Shown piece by piece: positions 31,080 through 41,080 of a DNA stretch of 64,000 nucleotides. Origin of the DNA: Pirellula sp. GTDB taxonomy: Bacteria; Planctomycetota; Planctomycetia; Pirellulales; Pirellulaceae. Position numbers and translations under genes: made by a program. The notes under the pieces were generated by a model. The model was not told the DNA's origin. It was given only the letters and a program-made list of their open reading frames with translations, and searched no databases. The stretch is taken from positions 1 to 64,000 of the forward strand of contig JAJTID010000020.1 in the NCBI GenBank assembly GCA_021300155.1, in the 5' to 3' direction. Position 1 is the stretch's first letter. Each line of letters starts with the position of its first letter.

Positions 31080-32393
31080 TTAGGTTTCGTTCAACGATGC
31101 CAAGTACTCGCTCGCTTTGTCGCTGATATCTTTGCGGCACCATGCACCTGGCCAGCGAACCGCCTGGACTGCGGTGTACGCGTTGAGTTTCGCAATCGCC
31201 AAACTATCTCCCAATGCTGTCACTCCGAGAACGCGCCCTCCATTGGTGTGAACTTGACCGTCCATCCGTTTGGTTCCAGCATGGAAAACCTTGACATCTG
31301 GGATCTTCGCTGCGTTCTCCAGTCCCGTAATGATCTTGCCATTCTCGTAACTGCCAGGATAGCCCTGACTCGCCATGACAACACAGATGGCAGGACGCGG
31401 ATCCCAAACGGGGGATTCGATTTGATCCAACGATCCATCGACAGTCGCTTCGAGAATGTCCAACAGATCACTCTTGAGTCGCATCAACAATGGCTGGCAC
31501 TCGGGATCACCGAATCGAACATTATACTCCAGGACTTTTGGTCCAGACTGCGTTAGCATCAGGCCCGCGTAAAGCACACCTCGAAACGGTTTGCGATTTC
31601 GCTTCATCGTGTGAATGGTTGGCACCAAAATCTTGTCCTCGATCGTTTCGAGCAATTCATCGGTGACAATCGGTGTCGGCGAATAAGCACCCATACCGCC
31701 TGTGTTGGGGCCTTTATCTCCATCGTAGGCTGCTTTGTGATCTTGCGCCGAAGGCAATGTGAGGATCGTCTTTCCGTCGGTAATTGCCAGGACACTCGCT
31801 TCGGGACCTTCGAGTCGTTCTTCGATTATCATTTGAGCGCCCGCACGTCCGAACTCGTTCTTTCGGCCGATTCGATCAATCGCTTCTAGTGCTTCATCGC
31901 GATACGAACAAACGATGACCCCTTTGCCGCTCGCTAGACCATCTGCCTTGAGTACAACGGGTGCTTTCTCCCGCTCGTTTGGGTATCGCGTCTTGATGTA
32001 GCGCATCGCGCTATCGGCATCCCGAAATGCTTGATAGTCAGCGGTCGGCACATCCGCTTGTCGCAACAGTAGCTTGCAGAAGACTTTGCTGCCTTCGAGT
32101 TGTGCAGCCGCTTTGTTGGGGCCGAAGGCTCGAATCTTTTCATTCGCGAGCGCATCCACCAACCCCAATGTGAGCGGAACCTCAGGTCCAACAACGACCA
32201 AATCGACTGACTCTTTTTTTGCAAACGCGACCAGTCCGGCGATATCGTCAGCCGCAATCGACACATTTTCCGCTTCGAGAGCCGTACCCGCATTTCCTGG
32301 TGCAACCCACAGCCGCTTGATGCGTGGGCTTTGACTGATCTTCCACGCCAACGCATGTTCTCTACCACCATTACCAACAACCAACACTCGCAT
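31080..32393 (-). CDS. purD: Phosphoribosylamine-glycine ligase
   Basis: PurD couples 5-phosphoribosylamine with glycine using ATP in purine synthesis. The ATG at 32393 starts the canonical N-terminus MRVLVVGNGGREHALAWK, so the longer frame to 32480 is rejected. It gives 437 residues, near the family norm. Other signatures are GPEVPLTLGLVDAL, the ATP-grasp region VLKADGLASGKGVIV, and the family motif FRGVLYAGLMLT with EYNVRFGDPECQ. With guaB it shows that this segment carries ordinary purine genes. It stands alone, convergent with pstB. Confidence 0.96.
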   Translation of the reverse strand: MRVLVVGNGGREHALAWKISQSPRIKRLWVAPGNAGTALEAENVSIAADDIAGLVAFAKKESVDLVVVGPEVPLTLGLVDALANEKIRAFGPNKAAAQLEGSKVFCKLLLRQADVPTADYQAFRDADSAMRYIKTRYPNEREKAPVVLKADGLASGKGVIVCSYRDEALEAIDRIGRKNEFGRAGAQMIIEERLEGPEASVLAITDGKTILTLPSAQDHKAAYDGDKGPNTGGMGAYSPTPIVTDELLETIEDKILVPTIHTMKRNRKPFRGVLYAGLMLTQSGPKVLEYNVRFGDPECQPLLMRLKSDLLDILEATVDGSLDQIESPVWDPRPAICVVMASQGYPGSYENGKIITGLENAAKIPDVKVFHAGTKRMDGQVHTNGGRVLGVTALGDSLAIAKLNAYTAVQAVRWPGAWCRKDISDKASEYLASLNET

Positions 32394-32498
32394 GAAAGAC
32401 CTTTTCGCCGACCTTATTCTGGGGAGCGAAACCAACCAAATGCAGCTTCGCGCAGGGAGAGAGTTTATAACCAGACCCACGATTACACTAGGCTTTAA

Positions 32499-33206
32499 TC
32501 AATTTTTGGCCCCTACCGCCGCCTCGATCGCAATCAGGTCCTGAATATTTTCCCATGCAGACCAGGGCATTGTGATGCAGTCGTAGCCGAATCCCCAGGC
32601 TCCGGAAAAACCATCGATCGCGAATGCAAAGACGAAGCCTGCGATCGCTAAGTTGGCGGCAGGCAAAAACATCCAACAGAACTTGCTCCCCAATCGACGC
32701 AGTTCGCTCGTCCCTGAACTCCACTGAAACCCAACATAGGCCAGATGCAAACCTAACCCAAATCCGAGGACAGCACTTCGCAAGGCCGCGAAAAGCAACA
32801 ACGAAACCAGCCAAAGAATTATGGTCGACAGGGGCACGATGTAAGGCGAAACCAGCATGATCCAGTTCCCTTTCCCAAGCCATCGAACCCGCGAAGAATC
32901 CGGAACTCGCTCTTTTCGGATCCCTACCACGGGGTGGAGCATCAACATCGCCACTGCGGCTTGAGTTCCGTCATGCAACCATCCGAATAGCATTTTCACC
33001 CATCGTGAACTGCCCAGCGACGTTCGAGCCGCGAAACATAGCAAACCGAATCCGGCAACAAACATCACCAAAAACACTGGGGAACTAAGCGATTTTGAGA
33101 GTTGCCAGGAAATCGCGACCAACGTGAGCGGAATGCTCGCCACCGCTGCAAAAGCTACGGGCCATTTCGTCCATTCCACCAATCGGTCAATTCGCTTCGC
33201 AATCAT
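32499..33206 (-). CDS. Integral membrane protein of unknown function
   Basis: The 235 residues contain about five or six membrane segments, including WPVAFAAVASIPLTLVAIS, PVFLVMFVAGFGLLCFAA, the long ISPYIVPLSTIILWLVSLLLFAALR-like stretch, and LPAANLAIAGFVFAFAI. A cytoplasmic or lumenal block WLHDGTQAAVAMLMLHPVVG contains HDGTQ where M50-type proteases have HExxH, but the motif does not match, so I do not call a protease. It lies upstream of purD in the same direction, about 105 bases away, and is divergent from lpdA. No family was recognised. Confidence 0.78.
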   Translation of the reverse strand: MIAKRIDRLVEWTKWPVAFAAVASIPLTLVAISWQLSKSLSSPVFLVMFVAGFGLLCFAARTSLGSSRWVKMLFGWLHDGTQAAVAMLMLHPVVGIRKERVPDSSRVRWLGKGNWIMLVSPYIVPLSTIILWLVSLLLFAALRSAVLGFGLGLHLAYVGFQWSSGTSELRRLGSKFCWMFLPAANLAIAGFVFAFAIDGFSGAWGFGYDCITMPWSAWENIQDLIAIEAAVGAKN

Positions 33207-33354
33207 GGCGTGCCAGTTTACTCCAAGGATCGAACCATGAAAGCGTCTCTTAGGTCTTTAGAAAACAAGGCTCAGTAGCTAAGCTTTGTGGGCGATTTTG
33301 CAGGTTTTGGCCTCCCATTTTGCTCCAGCTTTCCCAAACAGATCCAATAAAGCA

Positions 33355-34752
33355 ATGAAAACAATTGAACATGATGTAGTAGTCCTCGGCGGGGGACCTG
33401 GTGGTTACGTGGCTGCGATTCGAGCCGCTCAGTTGGGGATGAATGCTGCCTGCATCGATGAAAATGCAAAATTTGGTGGAACTTGCCTTCGCGTGGGTTG
33501 CATTCCGAGCAAAGCACTTCTCGAATCGAGCCACATCTATCACGACACCAAGACAGGGTTGAGCAATCACGGAGTCATCGCCAACAACGTCCAATTGGAC
33601 TTGGCCGCCATGATGAAGCGCAAGGAGCAGGTGGTTCAAACGTTAACCAGCGGAATCGACTTGCTCTTCAAGAAAAACAAAGTAACCGGCTACAACGGAG
33701 TCGGCCAACTTCGCGATCCTAATACGATTGCTGTCCAAACGGCTAACGATTCTTTCTTGATCAAGGCAAAACATATCGTACTCGCGACGGGCTCGCGCCC
33801 CGCCTCGATGCGTGGAGTCGAAGAGGACGGCAACTTGATCGGCAACAGTACGACAGCACTTTCTTATCCTGCCGTGCCGAAACGATTTGTCGTGATCGGC
33901 GGCGGTTACATTGGTCTCGAATTAGGAAGCGTTTGGAATCGACTTGGCAGCGAAGTCATCGTGCTTGAGGCGATGGATCGAATATTGCCCGGAATGGATA
34001 ACGAACTGAGCCAACTAGCCCAACGCATCTTCGCTCGCCAAGGTATCGAGTTCCGACTCAACTCCTGGGTCGAGAGCGCCCGCGTAGAGAATGGACAATG
34101 TGTGGTCCGTTGCAAAGGTGCCGAACCGATCATCTGCGATCGCGTTCTCTTGGCTGCAGGTCGAGTTCCGAACTCCCAAAACATCGGACTGGAATCGGTC
34201 GGGATCGAAACCGACAAACGTGGATTCGTTCCTGTCGATACGACCACGTATCAAACAGCAGTCAAAGGTATCTATGCTTTGGGTGATCTAATCGGAGGTG
34301 CGATGTTGGCCCACAAAGCGATGGAGGAAGCAGTCGTCTGTATGGAGCGAATCGCCGGTATCCACGCGCACTTCAACTACGATTGCATCCCAGCGATCGT
34401 TTATACGCACCCCGAGATTGCGACCGTCGGAAAGACCGAGGAGCAACTCAAGCAATCGGGCATCGAGTATCGCAAGGGTGTGGGTGCTTATGGTGCCAAC
34501 GGACGCGCACGTACTCTTGGAGATATCGAGGGACGAGTGAAAATTCTCGCCGATGCGAAGACCGACCGAGTGATTGGCGTACACATTATCGGTGCTCGCG
34601 CCGGTGACTTGATCGCTGAAGCGGCTATCGCCATCGAGTTTGGAGCAAGCAGTGAAGATATTGCTCGCAGTTGCCATGCTCACCCAACACTCGCAGAAAT
34701 CATGCATGAAGCTGCACTCGCCGTGGATGGTCGCGCCATTCACTCCGCTTAA
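33355..34752 (+). CDS. lpdA: Dihydrolipoyl dehydrogenase
   Basis: This flavoprotein reoxidises dihydrolipoamide in the 2-oxoacid dehydrogenase complexes and the glycine cleavage system. The ATG at 33355 begins MKTIEHDVVVLGGGPGGYVA, the FAD-binding GxGxxG region, and gives 465 residues. The redox disulfide is GGTCLRVGCIPSKALL (Cys44, Cys49). The NAD-binding motif is VVIGGGYIGLELGSVW. The second FAD segment is YALGDLIGGAMLAHKAMEE, and the catalytic His-Glu pair is in HAHPTLAEIMHEA. No E1 or E2 genes are near. The next gene, leuS, begins 35 bases downstream. Confidence 0.97.
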   Translation: MKTIEHDVVVLGGGPGGYVAAIRAAQLGMNAACIDENAKFGGTCLRVGCIPSKALLESSHIYHDTKTGLSNHGVIANNVQLDLAAMMKRKEQVVQTLTSGIDLLFKKNKVTGYNGVGQLRDPNTIAVQTANDSFLIKAKHIVLATGSRPASMRGVEEDGNLIGNSTTALSYPAVPKRFVVIGGGYIGLELGSVWNRLGSEVIVLEAMDRILPGMDNELSQLAQRIFARQGIEFRLNSWVESARVENGQCVVRCKGAEPIICDRVLLAAGRVPNSQNIGLESVGIETDKRGFVPVDTTTYQTAVKGIYALGDLIGGAMLAHKAMEEAVVCMERIAGIHAHFNYDCIPAIVYTHPEIATVGKTEEQLKQSGIEYRKGVGAYGANGRARTLGDIEGRVKILADAKTDRVIGVHIIGARAGDLIAEAAIAIEFGASSEDIARSCHAHPTLAEIMHEAALAVDGRAIHSA

Positions 34753-34787
34753 TTCCTTTCTGTCTCTAAACCAATCTACAAAGTCTT

Positions 34788-37619
34788 ATGCCACGGTATA
34801 ACCCTGCAACCATCGAACCCAAATGGCAGAACTATTGGGATGTGAACAAGACATTTCAATGCCCTGAAATGCCCCGAGGGGAAAAAGTCTACGTTTTGGA
34901 TATGTTTCCCTATCCGAGCGGTGCGGGGCTACACGTCGGCCACCCCGAGGGTTATACCGCCACCGATATCGTTGCTCGCTTCTCTCGGATGAAAGGAAAA
35001 ACAGTCCTTCATCCGATGGGCTACGATGCATTCGGATTACCAGCCGAGGAATACGCGATTCGAACGAATACACCACCCCGTGTTAGTACAGAAAACAACA
35101 TCGCGAACTTCACTCGGCAACTCAAGATGCTGGGCTTCTCGTACGATTGGGACCGATGCTTGTCGACGACCGATGTCGACTACTTCAAATGGACGCAGTG
35201 GATCTTTCTCGAACTGTACGACACTTGGTTCGACTTCGAACAACAAAAAGGTCGCCCCATTGCCGAACTTCCTATTCCGGCAGACGTTCAGTCCGCTGGG
35301 GCATTCGCAGTGGAAGCGTATAGAGATCGACACAGATTAGCTTATCAAGACGAAGCACTCGTGAATTGGTGCCCGGGACTTGGGACAGTTCTCGCCAACG
35401 AAGAAGTCATCGATGGCAAAAGCGAACGGGGCAACCATCCCGTTCAACGCATTCCACTTCGGCAATGGATGCTTCGCATCACTGCTTATGGCGATCGCCT
35501 GATCCATGACTTGGAGCCTCTCGATTGGTCTCCGAGTATCAAGAAGCTTCAATCGGATTGGATAGGTCGCAGTACGGGTGCAGAAGTGGATTTTCCTGTG
35601 ATAGCATCGGAACAGTTTAGTGACTGGAAAGCTTCGCGGGCGAAGTCTGCGTTCCCAGAGCAGCAACCATCAGGCACGATTCGCGTCTATACAACACGAC
35701 CAGATACGCTTTACGGTGCCACCTACATGGTCATCGCTCCCGAGCATCCGTTAGTGAAGTCGATTGTCACGAGCGAACAAGCAGCCGCTGTAAAAGCATA
35801 CTGCGATGCTGCGGCCTTCAAGAGTGATCGCGATCGTACCGACGGTGACAAAAAGAAGACAGGTGTCTTCACGGGTGCACATGCGATCAATCCTGTTACG
35901 GGTAAAGCGATCCCGGTTTGGATCGCAGACTATGTACTCATCGGTTACGGTACAGGTGCTATCATGGCCGTTCCCGCCCACGATGATCGTGACTTCGAGT
36001 TCGCCCAAGCGTACAAATTACCGATCGTTTGTGTCGTAAAGCCCGAATCCAATAGCGAAGTTCTCGATGCAATCCTTGCTGGTCAGGTTTGCTATACCGG
36101 TCCAGGCAATGCGATGAATAGTGGTGCCATCGATGGGCTCGATACCGACCAAGCAAAGTCGAGCATCATCGAGTCGCTGAGTCAGCAAGGGATCGCAAAA
36201 GAGGCGGTGAATTACAAACTGCGCGATTGGCTCTTTAGTCGTCAACGATTTTGGGGAGAGCCATTCCCTATCTTGCACGAACTCGACAAAGATGGAAACC
36301 CAACAGGCCGTAAGCGAGCCGTCGATCAAGCCACATTGCCAGTCGATCTGCCACATCTCGAAGACTTCAAACCGCATGGTAGACCAGAACCACCATTGGC
36401 CAAAGCGGACGATTCGTGGCTCTACGTTACCATCGATGGAGTCCGTTATCGACGCGAAACCAATACCATGCCTCAATGGGCAGGTTCATGTTGGTACTAC
36501 TTGCGTTTTATCGATCCGAAAAATGCAAAAGCTATTGTCGATCCAGCCAAAGAAAAAGCTTGGATGCCCGTCGATCTCTACATCGGCGGTGCGGAACACG
36601 CGGTGTTGCATCTTTTGTATGCACGATTCTGGCACAAGGTTCTTTACGATCGAGGCCATGTCTCGCAACCGGAACCGTTTCAGAAGCTAGTCAATCAAGG
36701 GATGATTCTCGGTGAAGTGGAGTACACCGGTTACCAACTTTCCGATGGAAGTTGGGTAAGCTCAACTGCGTTGGAAAAATCAGACAATGGACTGATCGAT
36801 CGCGTATCCAAACAATTGGTCGAAGCAGTCAAAGTCGAAGAATCCGAAGTCACCAAAGTGGGCGATAGTTTTGTTCTGATTTCGAATGAGAAGATCCGAA
36901 TCGACAGTCGCGCGCACAAAATGTCCAAGGCGCGCGGGAACGTCATCAATCCCGATTCTGTCGTCTCGGAATACGGTGCCGATTCGTTGCGCCTCTACGA
37001 AATGTTCATGGGCCCGCTCGAGGCGACCAAACCGTGGAGTACGAAAGGGGTCAATGGCGTTCGGAATTTTCTAGATCGCGTTTGGCGATTGATGATTGAT
37101 ACGCAGGGCGATGGGAATGATCTTCTGGATTGCATTCAAGATGTCGAGCCAACTCCGGAACAGAACCGAGTGCTGCATAGCACGATCATGCACGTAACAA
37201 AGGATATTGAGACCTTGGGTTTCAATACACCGATCGCCAGAATGATGGAGTTCGTAAACTTCTTTACAAAGGAGTCAGTGCGCCCTAAACGAGCGATGGA
37301 AGCATTGGTATTGCTGTTGGCGCCGTATGCTCCGCATATTGCAGAAGAATTGTGGCAAGCGCTTGGGAATAGTCAATCTCTCACGTACGAACCATGGCCG
37401 ACGTACGACGAAGCCATGACGCGAACCAGCGAGATTGAGATTCCATTGCAGATCAACGGTAAGGTTCGAGCCAAGGTCATGGTCCCATCTGGTGCGACTG
37501 TGGAGCAAATGGAAGCCGCCGGCCGCAATCACGAAAAGATCCATGAATGGCTTGAAGGAAAAGCGATTGTCAAAGCAATCGTCATCCCTGGCCGCATGGT
37601 CAATTTCGTCGTCAAGTAA
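34788..37619 (+). CDS. leuS: Leucyl-tRNA synthetase
   Basis: LeuS charges tRNA-Leu. The 943 residues are slightly longer than typical bacterial LeuS (about 860). The class I signatures are present: the HIGH-type motif in [16 protein letters not shown], the KMSKS motif in [15 protein letters not shown], and the CP1 editing domain with [21 protein letters not shown] and the [19 protein letters not shown] motif. The extra length partly comes from an insert near residues 640-700 ([20 protein letters not shown]). The C-terminal domain ends with [14 protein letters not shown] and VNFVVK. Start and stop are unambiguous. Confidence 0.98.
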   Translation: MPRYNPATIEPKWQNYWDVNKTFQCPEMPRGEKVYVLDMFPYPSGAGLHVGHPEGYTATDIVARFSRMKGKTVLHPMGYDAFGLPAEEYAIRTNTPPRVSTENNIANFTRQLKMLGFSYDWDRCLSTTDVDYFKWTQWIFLELYDTWFDFEQQKGRPIAELPIPADVQSAGAFAVEAYRDRHRLAYQDEALVNWCPGLGTVLANEEVIDGKSERGNHPVQRIPLRQWMLRITAYGDRLIHDLEPLDWSPSIKKLQSDWIGRSTGAEVDFPVIASEQFSDWKASRAKSAFPEQQPSGTIRVYTTRPDTLYGATYMVIAPEHPLVKSIVTSEQAAAVKAYCDAAAFKSDRDRTDGDKKKTGVFTGAHAINPVTGKAIPVWIADYVLIGYGTGAIMAVPAHDDRDFEFAQAYKLPIVCVVKPESNSEVLDAILAGQVCYTGPGNAMNSGAIDGLDTDQAKSSIIESLSQQGIAKEAVNYKLRDWLFSRQRFWGEPFPILHELDKDGNPTGRKRAVDQATLPVDLPHLEDFKPHGRPEPPLAKADDSWLYVTIDGVRYRRETNTMPQWAGSCWYYLRFIDPKNAKAIVDPAKEKAWMPVDLYIGGAEHAVLHLLYARFWHKVLYDRGHVSQPEPFQKLVNQGMILGEVEYTGYQLSDGSWVSSTALEKSDNGLIDRVSKQLVEAVKVEESEVTKVGDSFVLISNEKIRIDSRAHKMSKARGNVINPDSVVSEYGADSLRLYEMFMGPLEATKPWSTKGVNGVRNFLDRVWRLMIDTQGDGNDLLDCIQDVEPTPEQNRVLHSTIMHVTKDIETLGFNTPIARMMEFVNFFTKESVRPKRAMEALVLLLAPYAPHIAEELWQALGNSQSLTYEPWPTYDEAMTRTSEIEIPLQINGKVRAKVMVPSGATVEQMEAAGRNHEKIHEWLEGKAIVKAIVIPGRMVNFVVK

Positions 37620-37828
37620 AGATCAGCATGCATGGATGGTCTGAATGCATGATTGTATCGATGCAATTATGCATGTTCGTTGTCATACGGTTCCATTCAT
37701 CGAAAGCTCCAAAGGAGCGGTAGAACCTAGGCGGCGGTGTCAATCGCAGAACACCAGCGGAAAGACTAGCTCGACCAACATCTAACAGAACTCGATTCCA
37801 TTCTTTCGTGTCTCAAGTATGCGTAGAT

Positions 37829-37892
37829 GGGCAGAAACATCGAACGCAGAAAAATACATGCTCGACATTTCCTGCCCTGAATATTTCTGCCC
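37829..37892. repeat. GGCAGAAA-type inverted repeat, left edge of the island
   Basis: GGGCAGAAA (37829-37837) pairs perfectly with TTTCTGCCC (37884-37892). An inner segment (GCAGAAAAATACATG, then CTCGACATTTCCTGCCC) closely resembles the hairpin at 57553-57585. It lies in the 292-base spacer between convergent leuS and the first island gene, where no protein gene is visible. It may act as a transcript 3' hairpin or be a dispersed palindromic element. Confidence 0.65.
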
Positions 37893-37911
37893 GAGTTCTT
37901 CAATCCTATCG

Positions 37912-39870
37912 TTAGTCTGTCGCCTTATTTTGTTTTTGCTGAAGTTCGATGTGCTGTCTGTAGATCTCTCCCCAAGATTTGGATGCCAAAAGGTTCTCTT
38001 CGGATAGATCGTAAAGCCAGATGGAGTAACCAATATGCCCCACGGGCTTAAACTCTTGAAAGTAGGTGTAGCCATTGTCGATCGGCTCACCTTTCTTGGT
38101 TCCACTCGGGACACCCATCGTCCCTTGAACGATACACACGCTCACAGCGTATCGCCCTGGGAGCAACACTTTCCCACGATCCTCGGGTTTCTCAAGCAAG
38201 CTTTCGGAACTCCATTTCGGGATTTTGGTAATCTCTGCTTGAATCCCCATAAGCTTCAAATCGTAACGGGTCCATAGACTTGCGCCGACCGAATCCCAAC
38301 CTCGACGCTTCAGCTCGTCGCGTAGATAAAAAACATTGTGCCCCCAATCGACATTGGTTCCCGACAGGTATCTGTATCCTTGAGATGGGCCACCTACCAA
38401 CTCATTAAAGTACGATAACGAGTGCGGGAAATAGAAAAGACTACTCAATGCTCCGCATGTTGCTAACACGATTGTGCCCAGTCTGGGCCATGGTCGATGT
38501 GGGAAAAATGTGACTGCTTGACTTGCCCACACAAAACACAACGGAAGAAATTGCAGCATGTATCGAGCGTGTCGATTCAGCCCTGTATGGTAACTGAGCA
38601 TCACTAGATAGAGCACGACAGGCCCGAGCAATAGTACCGTCTCGATCCGAATCCTATACGGAAGTATCGCACTGTTCAAAGATCCTGAATCAACCGATTG
38701 CGGTCTCCGTGCGAACAGAAACGTACCTATGTTTCCCAGTGTCGCGATCGCAAAGAGCCCCAGCTCGCCAACGGTACACTTGAGCATCAATACAACGAGA
38801 TAGTAATACCACCATCCACCTAAACGCAGTTCTCCGAAAAGGAAACCAACAATGGTTTGTGCCGCCATCGCGGATTCTTGCGTATCGATTCCTCGAACGA
38901 ATTCAGTAGGAAGTGGAACGGGGATCGATCCCATCCAAGTGTCCCGAAAACGATTGCCAACCACACTCACCAATTCGCCTGATTCTGCATACTCACGAAT
39001 CTGAAGCTGCGGACTTGCAAAATCAAATTCACCGAGCGGTTTGAACTGGTCAGAGAATCCATATCCAGCCAGCAAAACGATCCAGGCCAGGGTCAGTTGG
39101 AACACACATTGCATGGCAACAGAGAGTCGATCCGACCGCATAATCCAGATGGTGACGGTCACGAAAAACAACATAGGGTGAAGTAAAATCCAAGTGGATT
39201 TTGTCAATTCTGCGAGCCCGATCGTTAGTCCCGCCAGGTAAGCATTCCCAAACGACGATTCTCTGGTCCATTTCCAGTATCGATACAACGCGAGAATACC
39301 CATGGCCCCCGATGGTACATCTGGCGTCAACGCACCACCAAAGGCCAGTACCAGTGGGGATGTACACCATAGTATCAAGGCCGTGAATCCAGCTCGTTGG
39401 CCATAGAGCTCTGATGCCCAGGCAAAGCAAACCCACGCACCCACGCAAGAAAATGGGATACAGGACCAACGTGCAATCATCAACCAGAAAAAGTAAGATG
39501 AACCCAACTGGGGCATTAATCGGTCGCCGATCGAAAACTCCTTTCGATGGGAAACAATGATGCCATGTTCATCACGCGAACTACCCACATGAGAATAGAG
39601 CTTGCTGATCTCATCGTCATCGCGTGGCATTGCAACATAGACAGGCAACGTGCCGATCGTCCGAGCGAGTGGCGGATTGACGTTGTAAAGCTCAAAGTCA
39701 CCGTACAGCCAATGTCCCAATCCTGCCGCGAAGTGGGCGATCTCATCCGTCATGGGAGAATGAACGTAAGCACTGAAGCCAAGCATGGTTGAGTGGATCA
39801 ACAAAACCAACGCAAACCAGAATCCTCGTTTATTTCCCCATCCCAAAGTGGTACACCCAATCAAGGTCAA
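37912..39870 (-). CDS. GT39/ArnT-like polytopic membrane glycosyltransferase
   Basis: The 652 residues contain about ten membrane helices and an early extracytoplasmic acidic motif PMTDEIAHFAAG, matching the catalytic Asp-Glu loop of polyprenyl-phosphate-dependent glycosyltransferases (GT39/ArnT/PMT clan, GT-C fold). The second signature NVNPPLARTIGTLP follows. The C-terminal 150 residues are extracytoplasmic and include SGTNVDWGHNVFYLRDELKR, which also occurs in similar form in the second GT39 protein at 45801. The start is TTG at 39870. Another TTG at codon 9 is possible. It probably transfers a sugar from a lipid carrier to a secreted protein or glycan. It is the last gene of the island. 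Confidence 0.85.
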   Translation of the reverse strand: MTLIGCTTLGWGNKRGFWFALVLLIHSTMLGFSAYVHSPMTDEIAHFAAGLGHWLYGDFELYNVNPPLARTIGTLPVYVAMPRDDDEISKLYSHVGSSRDEHGIIVSHRKEFSIGDRLMPQLGSSYFFWLMIARWSCIPFSCVGAWVCFAWASELYGQRAGFTALILWCTSPLVLAFGGALTPDVPSGAMGILALYRYWKWTRESSFGNAYLAGLTIGLAELTKSTWILLHPMLFFVTVTIWIMRSDRLSVAMQCVFQLTLAWIVLLAGYGFSDQFKPLGEFDFASPQLQIREYAESGELVSVVGNRFRDTWMGSIPVPLPTEFVRGIDTQESAMAAQTIVGFLFGELRLGGWWYYYLVVLMLKCTVGELGLFAIATLGNIGTFLFARRPQSVDSGSLNSAILPYRIRIETVLLLGPVVLYLVMLSYHTGLNRHARYMLQFLPLCFVWASQAVTFFPHRPWPRLGTIVLATCGALSSLFYFPHSLSYFNELVGGPSQGYRYLSGTNVDWGHNVFYLRDELKRRGWDSVGASLWTRYDLKLMGIQAEITKIPKWSSESLLEKPEDRGKVLLPGRYAVSVCIVQGTMGVPSGTKKGEPIDNGYTYFQEFKPVGHIGYSIWLYDLSEENLLASKSWGEIYRQHIELQQKQNKATD

Positions 39871-39886
39871 TCATTTTTCAAATGTA

Positions 39887-39961
39887 GACCGGGACTCCAG
39901 TCCCGGTCCCTTTTCAATCGTCTACCTCGCCTTCCCGTAGACTGGGACCATCGTCCCGGTC
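39887..39961. repeat. Pair of palindromic elements (GACCGGGAC type)
   Basis: GACCGGGACT (39887-39896) pairs with AGTCCCGGTC (39899-39908). A second related palindrome pairs GACTGGGAC (39940-39948) with GTCCCGGTC (39953-39961), with one wobble. Both carry the lead-in GTAGAC. The second palindrome and the following sequence through 40018 are repeated at 45355-45442. They resemble REP-type dispersed palindromes. Confidence 0.75.
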
Positions 39962-40003
39962 CTGCTGTCGGCCCCAATTTCAATTTTGCATACTCCGCCG
40001 ATG

Positions 40004-41077
40004 TCAATCCAACGACACTGGATGCCCGTCCATCGGGTCGCAAGCATTTCGAAAGACGATCGGGTCGATTGCAGCCGACACCGATTGCACCGATCCATCA
40101 GCCAGCGTACCGATCATGATACTTCCATGGAGCGCTTGCAATCTACGATAGTCTGTCGATCCGATTCTCGCACCTGCTTGAATACCGCCTGGGTTTTTGA
40201 CACCATTCCAGCCATCCCGAAACGCCGGATCACTTCGTGGACCTGGTCCGCGATTCGGTGTATCGGTTTCACGATAGGGGGCATCGAATACCGGACAATC
40301 CCACCACGAGTAACCCTCCGTCTGCCGATCGCGCGGCAATGTTGAGGGAGTGGGATAGTCTGGCGCCGGCATAGCACCATCTTGCCAATCATTGGAAGAA
40401 TTCTTCCCAGCGCGCGTCCAGATACTCCAAGTCAGCGATTCCGCAGCCAGATTAGGAGGCGATGCAGACGGATATCGATCACCATGGGAAAACGCCATTC
40501 GTTCCGCGAACAAGATCGTTTGACTGAGCCCATCAGTGATTCGGCTGAACGAACCGTCCGCACGTACTGGGTGCCCCGATTGAAACCTGACGCTTGCCAC
40601 TTTCGCATTCATTGCGTACGACGTACCGCCGTACTCACCGTCAGCGGATGAGGCGCGGCCAGGACGAATCGAGAGAGCAACACCTGTGAACTTTCCATTG
40701 GATAATGTTGGATCATCGGGGCAAGCGAACGTTGCTACTGCCGAAGTACGAACACGGAACGAGAAACCGTTGGCTAGTTGGAAGAGTGTGGCTTGCTCTA
40801 CATGAGGCAAGAGCAAGAAGTGACCAGTCGCCAATTGTCTTTGGTTGACGAGCACCCACGGAGGAAGAGTCTTGTGCGCGCTTTCGAAGTTATGGCAAGT
40901 GAGTCCAAGTTGCTTTGCATTATTCGCACACTGCATCCTCCTCGCCGTTCCTCGAGCTGCTTGAACGGCAGGTAGAAGCAAACCGATTAGTACAGCGATA
41001 ATTGCAACAACTGTCAGCAGTTCAACAAGTGTTAATCCTGTTTTGACGATTCTCGCTTTGGGACAAAATGATTCCAT
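40004..41077 (-). CDS. DUF1559 pseudopilin-like protein (full-length island copy)
   Basis: The ATG at 41077 gives 357 residues. A TTG one codon earlier is also possible. The prepilin-type N-terminus [19 protein letters not shown] is followed by [19 protein letters not shown]. The C-terminal H-X9-DG hallmark appears as [13 protein letters not shown]. The start lies only 3-4 bases after the stop of the C39/DUF1573 gene at 41081, so the two genes are cotranscribed. The first 120 codons are nearly identical at DNA level to the damaged copy at 45428-45823, and the 3' flank is also shared. This copy appears intact. Its function in the island is unknown, and an envelope-anchored role is likely. Confidence 0.88.
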   Translation of the reverse strand: MESFCPKARIVKTGLTLVELLTVVAIIAVLIGLLLPAVQAARGTARRMQCANNAKQLGLTCHNFESAHKTLPPWVLVNQRQLATGHFLLLPHVEQATLFQLANGFSFRVRTSAVATFACPDDPTLSNGKFTGVALSIRPGRASSADGEYGGTSYAMNAKVASVRFQSGHPVRADGSFSRITDGLSQTILFAERMAFSHGDRYPSASPPNLAAESLTWSIWTRAGKNSSNDWQDGAMPAPDYPTPSTLPRDRQTEGYSWWDCPVFDAPYRETDTPNRGPGPRSDPAFRDGWNGVKNPGGIQAGARIGSTDYRRLQALHGSIMIGTLADGSVQSVSAAIDPIVFRNACDPMDGHPVSLD

Positions 41078-41080
41078 CAA

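Noticed and set aside
32394-32480. Longer N-terminus for PurD
   Set aside because: The family N-terminus RVLVVGNGGREHA begins at the ATG at 32393; the upstream residues are not family-like.
33019-33060. HDGTQ motif in the membrane protein at 32499 considered as an M50 protease site
   Set aside because: The required HExxH is not present and no second metal ligand motif was seen.
39550-39792. Plus-strand frames opposite the GT39 gene
   Set aside because: Antisense shadows of a polytopic membrane protein gene, with no independent support.
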